NCBI RefSeq assembly: GCF_019704555.1
Contig: NZ_AP024745.1
Location: 8,874,501 to 8,938,500, forward strand
Direction of reading: 5' to 3'
Length of the DNA: 64,000 bases
Source: Actinoplanes sp. L3-i22
Lineage (GTDB): Bacteria > Actinomycetota > Actinomycetes > Mycobacteriales > Micromonosporaceae
The notes beneath the pieces were generated by a model. It made no database searches, was not told the DNA's origin, and saw nothing but the letters and a program-made list of their open reading frames with translations. This document shows, one piece after another, positions 16,980 through 24,965 of the stretch. Both the position numbers and the translations under genes were made by a program. How positions within the stretch are numbered: the first letter of the stretch is position 1; each line of letters begins with the position of its first letter.

Positions 16980-18029
16980 GTGAAGCGCTCGTCGCTCCGC
17001 AAGACCGTACTGACGCTGGCCGCTCTCGTCGCCGGAATCGGCGCCGGGATGACGGCCACGCCGGCCCAGGCCTCGCCGGACGCCGCGCACTGCACCACCG
17101 GCGCCAAGCTCATCCCCACCTGCGGCGTGCTGTGGGGCGCGGCGGCCGGCGGCTTCACCGGCAAGCCGCGCGACGCCGAGCACCGCAACTGGGAGAAGCT
17201 CTCCGGCCGCACGGCGACGATCTTCCACACGTACCACAAGGGTGACGAGAAGTTCCCGACCGACGCCGAGATCGCGATGGCCCGCGACAAGGCGCACCCG
17301 CGGGTGCTGCTGCTGAACTGGCGCGTCGAGTACGGCTCGACCTGGGCCGGCGTCGCCGCGGGCAAGGAGGACAAGCGGATCGACGCGTTCGCCGCCCGCC
17401 TCAAGAGCAAGTTCAACGAGAAGTTCTACCTGGTCCTGAACCACGAGCCGGAGGACGACGTCCGCACCGACCCGAAGTCGGGCATGACCGCCAAGGACTT
17501 CGCCAAGTCGTTCCGGCACGTGATCCAGCGGCTGCGCGCCCAGGGCGCGTCGAACGCGGTCAGCGTCGTCGCGTACATGGGCAACGAGAAGTGGATGGCC
17601 CAGTCCTGGTGGAAGGACCTCTACCCGGGCAACGACGTCGTCGACTGGATCGGCCTGGACTCGTACGTCTCCGCGGAGAAGAACTACTACCACGCCGGCG
17701 TCTTCAAGGACCTGCTCGACCGTAAGGCCAAGACCGCCGGCTCGCAGGGCTGGTACGACTGGGCCACCAAGAACCACCCGGGCAAGCCGATCATGGTCGC
17801 CGAGTGGGGCGCGTACCACCGCGTCGGCAAGGTCGTCGACAAGGCCGCGCAGTTCAACAGCGTCCTGCCGGAGCTCGCCAAGCGGCCCGCGATCAAGGCG
17901 ATCGTCTACTTCGACACGAAGAAGGACCTGTTCGGCGACCGCGACATCAGCATCGACAGCACGCCGGCGTCGCTTGCCGCTTTCCGCAAGCTTGCCGCGA
18001 ACCCGCTGTTCAACGTTACTGTCCGCTGA
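16980..18029 (+). CDS. Secreted glycoside hydrolase family 26 protein
   Basis: 349 residues. GTG 16980 is chosen because GGGGGAG sits 7 bases upstream and it gives a classical signal peptide ending TPAQA. The mature part is a TIM-barrel resembling GH26: the acid/base glutamate is in LVLNHEPEDD and the nucleophile in MVAEWGAY, with VDWIGLDSY between them. GH26 enzymes hydrolyse beta-mannans and some beta-xylans with retention; substrate unproven. No carbohydrate-binding module is attached. A strong terminator follows. Confidence 0.85.
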   Translation: MKRSSLRKTVLTLAALVAGIGAGMTATPAQASPDAAHCTTGAKLIPTCGVLWGAAAGGFTGKPRDAEHRNWEKLSGRTATIFHTYHKGDEKFPTDAEIAMARDKAHPRVLLLNWRVEYGSTWAGVAAGKEDKRIDAFAARLKSKFNEKFYLVLNHEPEDDVRTDPKSGMTAKDFAKSFRHVIQRLRAQGASNAVSVVAYMGNEKWMAQSWWKDLYPGNDVVDWIGLDSYVSAEKNYYHAGVFKDLLDRKAKTAGSQGWYDWATKNHPGKPIMVAEWGAYHRVGKVVDKAAQFNSVLPELAKRPAIKAIVYFDTKKDLFGDRDISIDSTPASLAAFRKLAANPLFNVTVR

Positions 18030-18044
18030 ATCCAGCACGGAAAC

Positions 18045-18070
18045 GAGCCGCCCGGCCTCCCGGGCGGCTC
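18045..18070 (+). terminator. Terminator of the GH26 gene
   Basis: Perfect 11-bp stem (18045-18055 with 18060-18070) and 4-nt loop, 16 bases after the stop codon. Confidence 0.88.
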
Positions 18071-18242
18071 ATTCCCGTTCCCAGCGACTCCCGCACCGAT
18101 TCCCGGCCGGGACGCCGCTGCCCTCCGCGCCACCGTCTTTCCGCGCTGTCGGCCTCCGCGCCGGCGCCTTCCGCGCCACCGCTTCGCTATCCCGCTGAAG
18201 ATCAACTTCAAGATCTTCATTGCCTCGGTCCGCCGGGGTACA

Positions 18243-18341
18243 GATCGTCGCTCCCGCGGGGACCCTTCCGGGCTTCGCAAGGGCGCGGGGCGCCCAAAAC
18301 GCAAAGCCCTCCAGGGCGACGTCCGCGGGTGGTTGCGGTTT
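18243..18341 (+). repeat. Interspersed repeat, copy A
   Basis: About 98 bases that recur in inverted orientation at 33068-33165 with roughly 90% identity by eye. Blocks shared exactly include GATCGTCGCTCCCGCGGGGA and GTGGTTGCGGT. The centre holds a GC-rich inverted repeat around GGGGCGCCC. Both copies are intergenic. Confidence 0.85.
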
Positions 18342-18408
18342 ACTGCAAAACCCAGACGAAGCCCGAAGCCCTCGGGCACGACTAGCTCAAAAATCGCGGC
18401 CCTGCCAC

Positions 18409-18434
18409 TTATCCACACCAGTCGCTCGTCCACA
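18409..18434 (+). other. Two DnaA-box-like 9-mers
   Basis: TTATCCACA (18409-18417) is a perfect DnaA box by the TTATNCACA consensus. TCGTCCACA (18426-18434) is one base from the actinobacterial TTGTCCACA. Same orientation, 17 bases apart. No dnaA or dnaN nearby, so this is not the replication origin. Confidence 0.35.
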
Positions 18435-18637
18435 GGCCCAAAGCATGATCACGGGAATCCGCGCCACAATTACGGCAGAGGCGGTGGCCCCCCTTTGGGT
18501 TGGGCGGGCCCTGCTCGCCGCTGGGCCGGGCAAGCCCTGCACACCGCCGGGCTGGGCGGGCACCGCACGCCGCCGGACCGGGCGGGCACCGCACGCAGCC
18601 CGCGCCGCCGCCGAGATGGCGGGGCGCGGGCTGGCGA

Positions 18638-19447
18638 TCAGCTGGAGGCGGTCGGGGCGGGGACGGCGGCGCTCGGGGCGGTGCTGGGCGGGGTTCCGTT
18701 GTTGGTGCCGCCGTTGTTGGTGCCGCCGCGGGGGCCCGGGGCTCGCTGGCCGGGGCCGAAGTTTCCGCGGTCGCGGTTGCTTCCGGGGGCGTTGTTGCCG
18801 AAGCCGTTGGCGCCTGGGCCGAAACGGTCGCCGCCGCGGCCCGGCTGGCTGTGGTGGTCGCCGCCGCGGTGGTGGCCGAAGATCGCGCCGCCGACGGCGG
18901 TCAGGCCGGCGCCCAGCACGCAACCGATCAGCAGGGCGGCGACGGTGGCCAGGATCGGGATCCGGCGGCCGCGCCAGGAGCCGCGCGGGCCACGGGGGCC
19001 GCGGGGCGGGCCGGCCGGGACGTAGGCGAGGCCCGGCGGCGGGGGCGGGAGCTGGCTCCCGGAGTCGTCGGCCGCGACGTAGGCCCAGCCCGGCGGGGGC
19101 GGCGGCACGGTCGGACCGGCGGCGGTGGCGGCCGTCTGGTCGGCCGGGTGCACGGGCTGGTCGGCGGCGACGTGCGTGGAGTAGGCGGCCTCCGCGGGCA
19201 CCGGGACGGTCGCGGCAGCGGGAGCCGCAGTCGCCGGGGTGGCCGCGGGCGTTGCGAACGCTTCCGTGACCGGGGTGGTCGCGGGCGTTTCCACGGCCGG
19301 GGCCGCGGTGGGGGTGGCGGGCATTTCCACGGTGGAGGTGGCGGGGGTTTCCGCGGTGGTGGGCTGGACTGGGATGGGGGCTGTTGGGGGCTCGGCGTCC
19401 GCTGGGGGCGGGGTCGCGGGGCGGTGGGTGGGGTTCTCGTCGGTCAT
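18638..19447 (-). CDS. Pro/Ala/Thr-rich single-pass membrane protein
   Basis: 269 residues from ATG 19447 (GGAG six bases upstream). Residues ~1-155 are disordered and rich in Pro, Ala, Thr and Val, ending in two PPPPPGWAYV/PPPPPGLAYV boxes like those that precede membrane anchors in actinobacterial proteins. A basic segment (RGPRGSWRGRR) leads into one membrane helix (IPILATVAALLIGCVLGAGL). A Gly/Asn/Arg/His-rich tail with GGTNNGGTNNG repeats follows outside. No enzyme domain is visible. Function unknown. Confidence 0.7.
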   Translation of the reverse strand: MTDENPTHRPATPPPADAEPPTAPIPVQPTTAETPATSTVEMPATPTAAPAVETPATTPVTEAFATPAATPATAAPAAATVPVPAEAAYSTHVAADQPVHPADQTAATAAGPTVPPPPPGWAYVAADDSGSQLPPPPPGLAYVPAGPPRGPRGPRGSWRGRRIPILATVAALLIGCVLGAGLTAVGGAIFGHHRGGDHHSQPGRGGDRFGPGANGFGNNAPGSNRDRGNFGPGQRAPGPRGGTNNGGTNNGTPPSTAPSAAVPAPTASS

Positions 19448-19658
19448 CGGGGACTCCGTGTTCGGTCGCGAGGCATGAGCGCCCGGTACGAGAATCGCTC
19501 GCGTACCTGTGATGTGCGCCATCGGCGCGTAAGAAACGGCTAAGAGCTGCTCCGCCCGTACGGCGAAATCGGGGTGAAAAGGCGGCGAAGCCGCTGGGAA
19601 CCAATCGGCCTCGTGTGTCGACTAACCGGCAACCCGACGAGAGAGATCTACTGACGCC

Positions 19659-20237
19659 ATGACGAAACGTCTTCTGCTTGTCCTCGCCGCTGTGGTCGCG
19701 GTGCTGATCCCGGCCGTGCCGGCGGCCGCGCACAATCCGCTCGTCGAGGCGGCGCCGGCGAAGAACGCGACGGTGAAGACGGCGCCGACCGTCGTCAAGC
19801 TGACCTTTCTGGAGAAGCTGGACGCGGGCTCGACCAAGCTGACCGTCGCCGGTCCGGACGGTCCGGCCGCCGGGGCCGATCCGGTGGTGAGCGGGAAGTC
19901 GGTCTCGGTCAGCTTCGCCGAGGGGCTGGCGAACGGGAAGTACACGGTCGCCTACCAGCTGACCGCGGACGACGGTGACGTGATCAAGAGTTCGTACACG
20001 TTCACGGTGGCCGCGCCGGTGGCGTCCGCCGCGCCGACCTCGGACGCGCCAAGCGTCGCGCCGACGAGCGCCGCCGCTACCGCGACCGTCGTCGCCACGG
20101 TCGCTCAGGACGTCGAGCCGGCTGACGACGGGAACGGGCCGTGGCTGGGCCTGATCGCCGGGATCGGCATCCTGGCGCTGGCCGGCGCCGCGATCTTCGT
20201 CTTCGTCCGGCGACGGAGGAACGCGCCCGGCGCTTGA
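19659..20237 (+). CDS. copC: CopC-domain copper-binding protein, membrane-anchored
   Basis: 192 residues. The signal peptide ends at AAA, so the mature protein starts with histidine (HNPLVEAAPAKN), the N-terminal Cu(II) ligand of CopC. The beta-barrel follows to ~115, then a Ser/Thr/Ala linker and a C-terminal helix (WLGLIAGIGILALAGAAIFVFV) with a basic anchor. The usual ligand motif DGH near the end of the domain reads DGD here (TADDGDVIKSSYTF), so the second Cu(II)-binding histidine is missing. CopD and the usual DUF1775 partner are absent. The role is copper handling at the cell surface, if metal binding persists. Confidence 0.82.
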   Translation: MTKRLLLVLAAVVAVLIPAVPAAAHNPLVEAAPAKNATVKTAPTVVKLTFLEKLDAGSTKLTVAGPDGPAAGADPVVSGKSVSVSFAEGLANGKYTVAYQLTADDGDVIKSSYTFTVAAPVASAAPTSDAPSVAPTSAAATATVVATVAQDVEPADDGNGPWLGLIAGIGILALAGAAIFVFVRRRRNAPGA

Positions 20238-20275
20238 TCGCGATCGACGATCTGAAGGCCGGCCGGCCCGGGACC

Positions 20276-20281
20276 TATCAT
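20276..20281 (+). promoter_or_regulatory. -10 element TATCAT before the GntR gene
   Basis: TATCAT ends 7 bases before GTG 20289, which lacks a ribosome site: the layout of a leaderless transcript. No clear -35. Confidence 0.55.
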
Positions 20282-20288
20282 CGGGCCG

Positions 20289-21026
20289 GTGACGATCGAG
20301 GCGGTCCGCGGGGGTGTCCCCGAGCACGGCCGGGTCCCGAAGTACTACGTGGTCAAGGGTCAGCTGCTCAACCTGCTGGCCGAGCTCGGCGAGGGGACCC
20401 CGCTCCCCGCCGAGCGGGACCTGGCGGCGGCGTACGGCGTGGCACGCTCCACCCTGCGGCAGGCGATCAGCGAGCTGACCATGGAGGGGCGGCTGCGGGC
20501 GTACCGCGGCCGGGGCACGTTCGTCGCCGCGCCGAAACTGGTCCAGCCGCTGGCGCTGCGCGGTTACACCGAGGCGCTGCGGGAGATGGGCCGCAACCCG
20601 GGCCGCCGGGTGGTGACCGTGGAGACGGTGCCGGCCGGCCCGCTCGCCGGCGAGCTCGGCATCGGCGCGACCGACGAGGTGCTGCACCTGGAGCGGGTGC
20701 TGCTCGCCGACGGCGAGCAGCTGGGCCTGGAGAGCACGTACCTGCCGGTGGACCGGTTCCCCGGCCTGATGGACGGCTACGACGGCACCGGTTCGCTGTA
20801 CCAGCACATGAGCGAGCGGTACGGCCTGATCTACGCCTCGGCCGTGGAGCGGATCGAGACCGTGCTGGCCAGCCCGCGTGAGGCGATGCTGCTGGGCACG
20901 AACCCGGCCCAGCCGATGCTGCTGATGCGGCGCGTCTCGGCGGACCCGGCCGGCCGGCCGATCGAGCGGGTCCGCTCCCTCTACCGCGGCGACCGCATCG
21001 GCTTCGAGACCAGGCTCACCGGCTGA
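20289..21026 (+). CDS. GntR/HutC family regulator, DasR-like
   Basis: 245 residues. An N-terminal GntR winged helix (LPAERDLAAAYGVARSTLRQAI...GRGTFVA) is joined to a UTRA ligand domain (~90-240). The order and wording (VPKYYVVKGQLLNLL, RGYTEALREMGRNP, ERVRSLYRGDRIGF) closely follow DasR, the streptomycete regulator that senses glucosamine-6-phosphate and controls chitin/GlcNAc uptake. No GlcNAc genes adjoin it and no DasR operator was noticed, so it may be a paralogue with other targets. Confidence 0.88.
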   Translation: MTIEAVRGGVPEHGRVPKYYVVKGQLLNLLAELGEGTPLPAERDLAAAYGVARSTLRQAISELTMEGRLRAYRGRGTFVAAPKLVQPLALRGYTEALREMGRNPGRRVVTVETVPAGPLAGELGIGATDEVLHLERVLLADGEQLGLESTYLPVDRFPGLMDGYDGTGSLYQHMSERYGLIYASAVERIETVLASPREAMLLGTNPAQPMLLMRRVSADPAGRPIERVRSLYRGDRIGFETRLTG

Positions 21027-21194
21027 CCCAGGGTCGCCGGACCGTTACCGCAGGTAGATCGACTGCTCGCGAGGCGGCCGGCCCGGCGCTCCCCGCGATG
21101 GCGGTTGACAGCGCGATGGTGTTGGATGGCCCCCACCAGTAAACGCGCCGTTATGGCGACGTTCACCTTCCCTCGGGTGGAGAGAAACACAGAC

Positions 21195-22037
21195 ATGGCA
21201 GAGCGTCACTCGCTCGCGGTGATCCGCGAACGCACCTACAAGGCCGGGGACGCCTGGTGGACCGTCTGGCTGGTCGACCCGTTGGCGGCCCGGCTGGTGT
21301 GGCTGGTCTCGCCGTGGCGGTGGGTGACGCCGAACCGGATCACCGTCGCGGCGTTCGTGGTCGGGGCCGGCTCGGCGGCCGCCTTCTACCAGTTCACCTA
21401 CGCCTGGCTGTTCGTCGGCGCGGTGCTCTATCACCTGAGCTTCGTGCTCGACTGCATCGACGGCAAGATCGCCCGGCTGAACGGGACCGGCTCGGTCTTC
21501 GGCGCCTGGCTGGACTACGTGTTCGACCGGCTGCGCGTGCTGGTGTGCGCGATCGGCCTGTTCGGCGGGGGCTACCACGCGACCCACGACTTCGTCTATC
21601 TGTGGCTGGCGCTCGCGGTCATCTTCCTCGACATGTTCCGCTATCTGAACGCGCTGGAGACCAGCAAGGTCAAGAGCGACATGCAGAGCCGGCTCGTGGC
21701 GGCCGGCGCGGAGCCCGCCTCGATGGACGGTGAGAACCCCGGCGAGGCGCTGCAGGGCGACTTCCGCCAGAAGTTCGGCCGGTTCGCCCAGTTCCGGGAG
21801 TTCCTGCTGCGCAACCGGATCCGGGTGCACGTGTTCAGCGGCATCGAGTTCATGATGTTCGTCTTCATCGTCGCCCCGGTGGTGAACCAGGTGAAGCTGG
21901 TGACGATCGCGTCCTGCGCGCTGATGCTCGTGTTCGAGCTGCTGCTGGTCTACAAGCTGTGGACGCACACGCAGACGTTCGCCCGGCGACTGGCCAAGCT
22001 GGAGCGGGCAGAGAGCCTGGAGACCACGTCGGTCTGA
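21195..22037 (+). CDS. CDP-alcohol phosphatidyltransferase
   Basis: 280 residues. The family signature D-G-x2-A-R-x8-G-x3-D-x3-D is exact: DGKIAR (residues ~87-92), then GAWLDYVFD. About six membrane helices surround it. It would transfer a phospho-group from a CDP-alcohol to an acceptor alcohol in membrane lipid or polyol-phosphate synthesis; the long hydrophilic insert after helix 4 (~150-200) is not typical of phosphatidylglycerol or phosphatidylinositol synthases. Start ATG 21195 (GGTGGAG upstream) or ATG 21153. A textbook terminator follows. Confidence 0.87.
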   Translation: MAERHSLAVIRERTYKAGDAWWTVWLVDPLAARLVWLVSPWRWVTPNRITVAAFVVGAGSAAAFYQFTYAWLFVGAVLYHLSFVLDCIDGKIARLNGTGSVFGAWLDYVFDRLRVLVCAIGLFGGGYHATHDFVYLWLALAVIFLDMFRYLNALETSKVKSDMQSRLVAAGAEPASMDGENPGEALQGDFRQKFGRFAQFREFLLRNRIRVHVFSGIEFMMFVFIVAPVVNQVKLVTIASCALMLVFELLLVYKLWTHTQTFARRLAKLERAESLETTSV

Positions 22038-22054
22038 CGCACCACCCCGCACGT

Positions 22055-22090
22055 AAGGCGCCCCCTGTTCGCAGGGGGCGCCTTTCTTTT
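22055..22090 (+). terminator. Intrinsic terminator with TTCG loop and U tract
   Basis: 13-bp perfect stem (22055-22067 with 22072-22084), TTCG tetraloop, then a T-rich tail. It ends the CDP-alcohol transferase transcript. Confidence 0.95.
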
Positions 22091-22112
22091 TGGACACACA
22101 GCGTTCGATCTC

Positions 22113-22141
22113 TTTACGAGGCTGACATGGCTTGGTAACTT
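22113..22141 (+). promoter_or_regulatory. Probable alpha-amylase promoter
   Basis: TTTACG (22113-22118), 17-bp spacer, TAACTT (22136-22141). The predicted start near 22148 leaves a ~150-nt leader. Confidence 0.55.
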
Positions 22142-22148
22142 CCTGAAA

Positions 22149-22168
22149 CAAGTTGCAAGGACTTGCAG
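22149..22168 (+). promoter_or_regulatory. Candidate maltose-type operator at the amylase start site
   Basis: CAAGT-N7-ACTTG inverted repeat (22149-22165) containing direct repeats TTGCAA (22153) and TTGCAG (22163) ten bases apart. TTGCA-type repeats lie upstream of many actinomycete amylase genes and are attributed to MalR/Reg1 LacI-family control. It sits immediately after the predicted start point, a repressor position. Confidence 0.5.
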
Positions 22169-22297
22169 AGACATCGGCCCCCACCTGTGGGCTGCGGCAG
22201 GGCCTCACCAGGCGATACCAGCTCATCCCCGCTGGCGAGACCTGCGACGACACCCCTGAAAGAAGTTTCACCACCCGTCCCCACAGAAAGCGCCCCC

Positions 22298-24517
22298 ATG
22301 AAGAGAAGAACCCGCACCCTGCTGCTCGGGTCGGTGACCAGCCTCGCGCTGGCCGCCGCCGGCCTGGTCGGCGTCAGCCTGGCCACCACCGCCAGCGCCG
22401 CCTCGACCCTCAACAACAGCGACGTGACCGCGAACCTGTGGGAGTGGAACTTCGACTCCATCGCGGCCGCCTGCACCAGCCAGCTCGGCCCGGCCGGGTA
22501 CGGCGCCGTCCAGGTCGCCCCGCCGCAGGAGTCGGTCACGCTCGCCTCGACGAGCGACGGCTCGCACCCGTGGTGGGAGGTCTACCAGCCGGTCTCCTAC
22601 AACATCACCGGGCGTCTGGGGACGCAGGCCGAGTTCACCAGCATGGTCACCGCGTGTCACAACGCCGGCGTCCGGGTCTACGTGGACGCGGTGATCAACC
22701 ACATGGCCGGCTCGAACAACACCGTGACCACCGGGTACGGCGGCTCCACGTTCAGCCCGAGCGGATACTCGTACCCGGCCGTGCCGTACTCGTACAGCGA
22801 CTTCCACCACCCGAACGACGGCTACTGCGCCGACGACGACGGTGTGATCGACGACTACAGCAACGCCGCCGAGGTGCAGAACTGCGAGCTGGTCGCGCTC
22901 TCCGACCTGAAGTCGCAGGACAGCGGGGTCCGTACGAAGATCGCCGGGTACCTGAACAAGCTGGTCGACTGGGGTGTCGACGGGTTCCGGGTGGACGCCG
23001 CCAAGCACATGGCCGCCGGCGACCTGTCCGCGATCAAGGGCCTGCTGCACGCCACCACCGCCGAGGGTGTGGCGCCGTACTTCGCCCAGGAGGTGATGCC
23101 GGGCGGCAGTGGGGACATCGCCCCGTCCGCGTACACCGGGATCGGCGATGTGCTCGGCTTCTCCTACGCGTACGGGCTGAAGACCCAGTTCGCGAACGGC
23201 ACGCTGTCCAACCTGTCCGGCATCCCGTCGTGGAGCCTGGACGCGTCCAGCGCGCTGACCGCGGCCATGGTCACCAACCACGACCTGGAGCGCAACGGCT
23301 CGACGCTGCGCTACCAGGACGGCTCGACGTACACGCTGGCGAACTACTTCCTGCTCGCCTACCCGTACGGCCAGCCGTTCCTCTACGACGGATTCGCGTT
23401 CTCCACCTCGGCGACCGGCGCCTCGCCGCCGGCCGACTCGAACGGCTACGTCGCCGACACCAGCTGCTCGAACAGCGCGTGGCAGTGCTCCACCCAGAGC
23501 ACCGGCGTCAAGGGCATGGTCGGCTGGCACAACGCCACCCAGTCCGTCACCACCGTCTCGAACTGGACGAACACCGCGAGCAACATCATCGGGTTCAGCC
23601 GTGGCTCGCTCGGCTGGTTCGGCGTGAACCGCTCCGGCAGCGCGTCGACCGCGACGTACACCACCGGCCTGGCCGCCGGCACCTACTGTGACCGGATCAC
23701 CGGCGGGGCCACCACCAGCGGCTGCGCGGGCACCACGATCACCGTCGCCGGCGGTACCGCGTCGGTGACCATCCCGGCGAACGGCGCGGTCGCGATCGAC
23801 GTCAATGCGAAGTCGGGTGGCGGCACCACCACCAGCCCGACCGTCAGCCCGACGACCAGCGCGTCGGCCAGCCCGTCGGCGTCGGTGTCGGTCTCGCCGA
23901 CCACCAGCCCGACCAGTTCCACCGGCACGGTGCAGGCGACCTTCAACGTCTACGCCACCACGACCAGCGGCACCAGCGTCTACGTCGTCGGCTCGAACGC
24001 CGCCCTGGGCGGCTGGGACACCTCGAAGGCGGTGGCGCTGAGCGCGAGCGGCTATCCGATCTGGACGTCGGCCGTCGCGGTCCCGTCCGGCAGCAGCTTC
24101 GAGTACAAGTACCTCAAGAAGGACGCGTCCGGGAACGTGACCTGGGAGAGCAACGCCAACCGCGCGGTGACCACCGGGACCTCGGCGGTGGCCTTCAACA
24201 ACAGCTTCGGCGTGGCGAACGCGAGCGCGACCGCGGTCACGTTCAACGAGTCGGCGACGGTCAGCACTGGTCAGACCGTCTACGTGGTCGGCTCGATCGG
24301 GTCGCTGGGCAGCTGGAACACCGCGGACGCGATCCCGCTGACCGCGACGAGTTCGTCGGCTTGGAGCCGGGCGGTGATCGTCCCGCAGAGCACCAGCTTC
24401 GAGTACAAGTACCTGAAGAAGGACGCGGCCGGCACGGTGACCTGGGAGTCCGGCAGCAACCGGACGTACTCGACGGGCACCGCGACGGCGTACACGGTCA
24501 GCGACACCTGGAAGTAA
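22298..24517 (+). CDS. Secreted alpha-amylase (GH13) with two CBM20 starch-binding domains
   Basis: 739 residues from ATG 22298. Signal peptide to ~35. The GH13 barrel carries VYVDAVINH, then the nucleophile in DGFRVDAAKH, the acid/base in FAQEVM and the transition-state aspartate in VTNHD. A C-terminal all-beta domain follows, then a Ser/Thr/Pro linker (~505-545) and two CBM20 domains, each with the VYVVGS...LG.W and FEYKYLKKD signatures and conserved tryptophans. It hydrolyses alpha-1,4 bonds in starch outside the cell; the CBM20 pair binds granules. The two CBM20 copies are alike enough to suggest internal duplication. Confidence 0.95.
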   Translation: MKRRTRTLLLGSVTSLALAAAGLVGVSLATTASAASTLNNSDVTANLWEWNFDSIAAACTSQLGPAGYGAVQVAPPQESVTLASTSDGSHPWWEVYQPVSYNITGRLGTQAEFTSMVTACHNAGVRVYVDAVINHMAGSNNTVTTGYGGSTFSPSGYSYPAVPYSYSDFHHPNDGYCADDDGVIDDYSNAAEVQNCELVALSDLKSQDSGVRTKIAGYLNKLVDWGVDGFRVDAAKHMAAGDLSAIKGLLHATTAEGVAPYFAQEVMPGGSGDIAPSAYTGIGDVLGFSYAYGLKTQFANGTLSNLSGIPSWSLDASSALTAAMVTNHDLERNGSTLRYQDGSTYTLANYFLLAYPYGQPFLYDGFAFSTSATGASPPADSNGYVADTSCSNSAWQCSTQSTGVKGMVGWHNATQSVTTVSNWTNTASNIIGFSRGSLGWFGVNRSGSASTATYTTGLAAGTYCDRITGGATTSGCAGTTITVAGGTASVTIPANGAVAIDVNAKSGGGTTTSPTVSPTTSASASPSASVSVSPTTSPTSSTGTVQATFNVYATTTSGTSVYVVGSNAALGGWDTSKAVALSASGYPIWTSAVAVPSGSSFEYKYLKKDASGNVTWESNANRAVTTGTSAVAFNNSFGVANASATAVTFNESATVSTGQTVYVVGSIGSLGSWNTADAIPLTATSSSAWSRAVIVPQSTSFEYKYLKKDAAGTVTWESGSNRTYSTGTATAYTVSDTWK

Positions 24518-24537
24518 ATAACGAGTTTGTCTCACCC

Positions 24538-24566
24538 GCGGGCCCGCACACCCTGTGCGGGCCCGC
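24538..24566 (+). terminator. Terminator hairpin after the amylase gene
   Basis: 12-bp perfect stem (24538-24549 with 24555-24566), 5-nt loop, 20 bases after the stop; no U tract. Confidence 0.8.
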
Positions 24567-24583
24567 CATTCGTTAAACCGCAC

Positions 24584-24913
24584 ATGACCGACCAAATCAC
24601 CATAAATCGTCACTACATGACCCCGGCCGACGTGCGCTCCCAGCTCGCCGACATCCGCCGGGTAGTGGCCGCGCTACCGATGTCGCCGCACGTCAAGGCG
24701 GCCGGCCGGCACGATCTGGACATCGCCGAGTCGGCGCTGAACGAGGACATCCCGGACGAGCCCCGGATCGCCCTCGCCGTGCACAGCCTGACCCAGACGC
24801 TGGTCCGGGCCGGCGCGATCACCCGGGCCGGCCGCGCCCTGCACGACCCGCTCACCGTGCTCGGCGCGTGGCTCGGCCCGCAGGGGCTGCCGATCACCCG
24901 CATGCTGGACTGA
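24584..24913 (+). CDS. Small conserved-looking protein, function unknown
   Basis: 109 residues from ATG 24584; a second ATG at 24617 would give 98. All-helical: DVRSQLADIRRVVAALPMSPHVKAAGRHDLDIAESAL, then VHSLTQTLVRAGAI and a glycine/proline-rich end. No signal peptide or metal motif. Neither start has a ribosome site. Not recognised; kept because codon use matches its neighbours and the frame fills the gap between the amylase terminator and the TetR gene. Confidence 0.5.
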   Translation: MTDQITINRHYMTPADVRSQLADIRRVVAALPMSPHVKAAGRHDLDIAESALNEDIPDEPRIALAVHSLTQTLVRAGAITRAGRALHDPLTVLGAWLGPQGLPITRMLD

Positions 24914-24965
24914 GGCAGGGCAGGGGGTGGAGCACCGGGAAACCCGCTGCGTCAGACTTGCGGGC

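Larger units (their letters stand above)
18030..18637. other. 608-base intergenic region between convergent genes
   Basis: Holds the GH26 terminator (18045-18070), a 7-bp inverted repeat GAAGATC/GATCTTC (18197-18218), repeat copy A (18243-18341), two DnaA-box-like words (18409-18434), and from ~18510 to 18600 a degenerate ~26-bp tandem built around GGGCGGGCACCGCAC. No open frame here shows coding character. Confidence 0.7.

Noticed and set aside
18409..18434. Chromosomal replication origin
   Set aside because: Only two DnaA-like boxes and no dnaA, dnaN or AT-rich unwinding region.
20289..21026. True DasR controlling GlcNAc genes here
   Set aside because: No GlcNAc, chitin or PTS gene and no DasR operator noticed nearby; only family resemblance is supported.
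22268..24613. 781-codon minus-strand frame opposite the amylase
   Set aside because: Arg/Val/Gly-rich antisense shadow of an unmistakable GH13-CBM20 gene.
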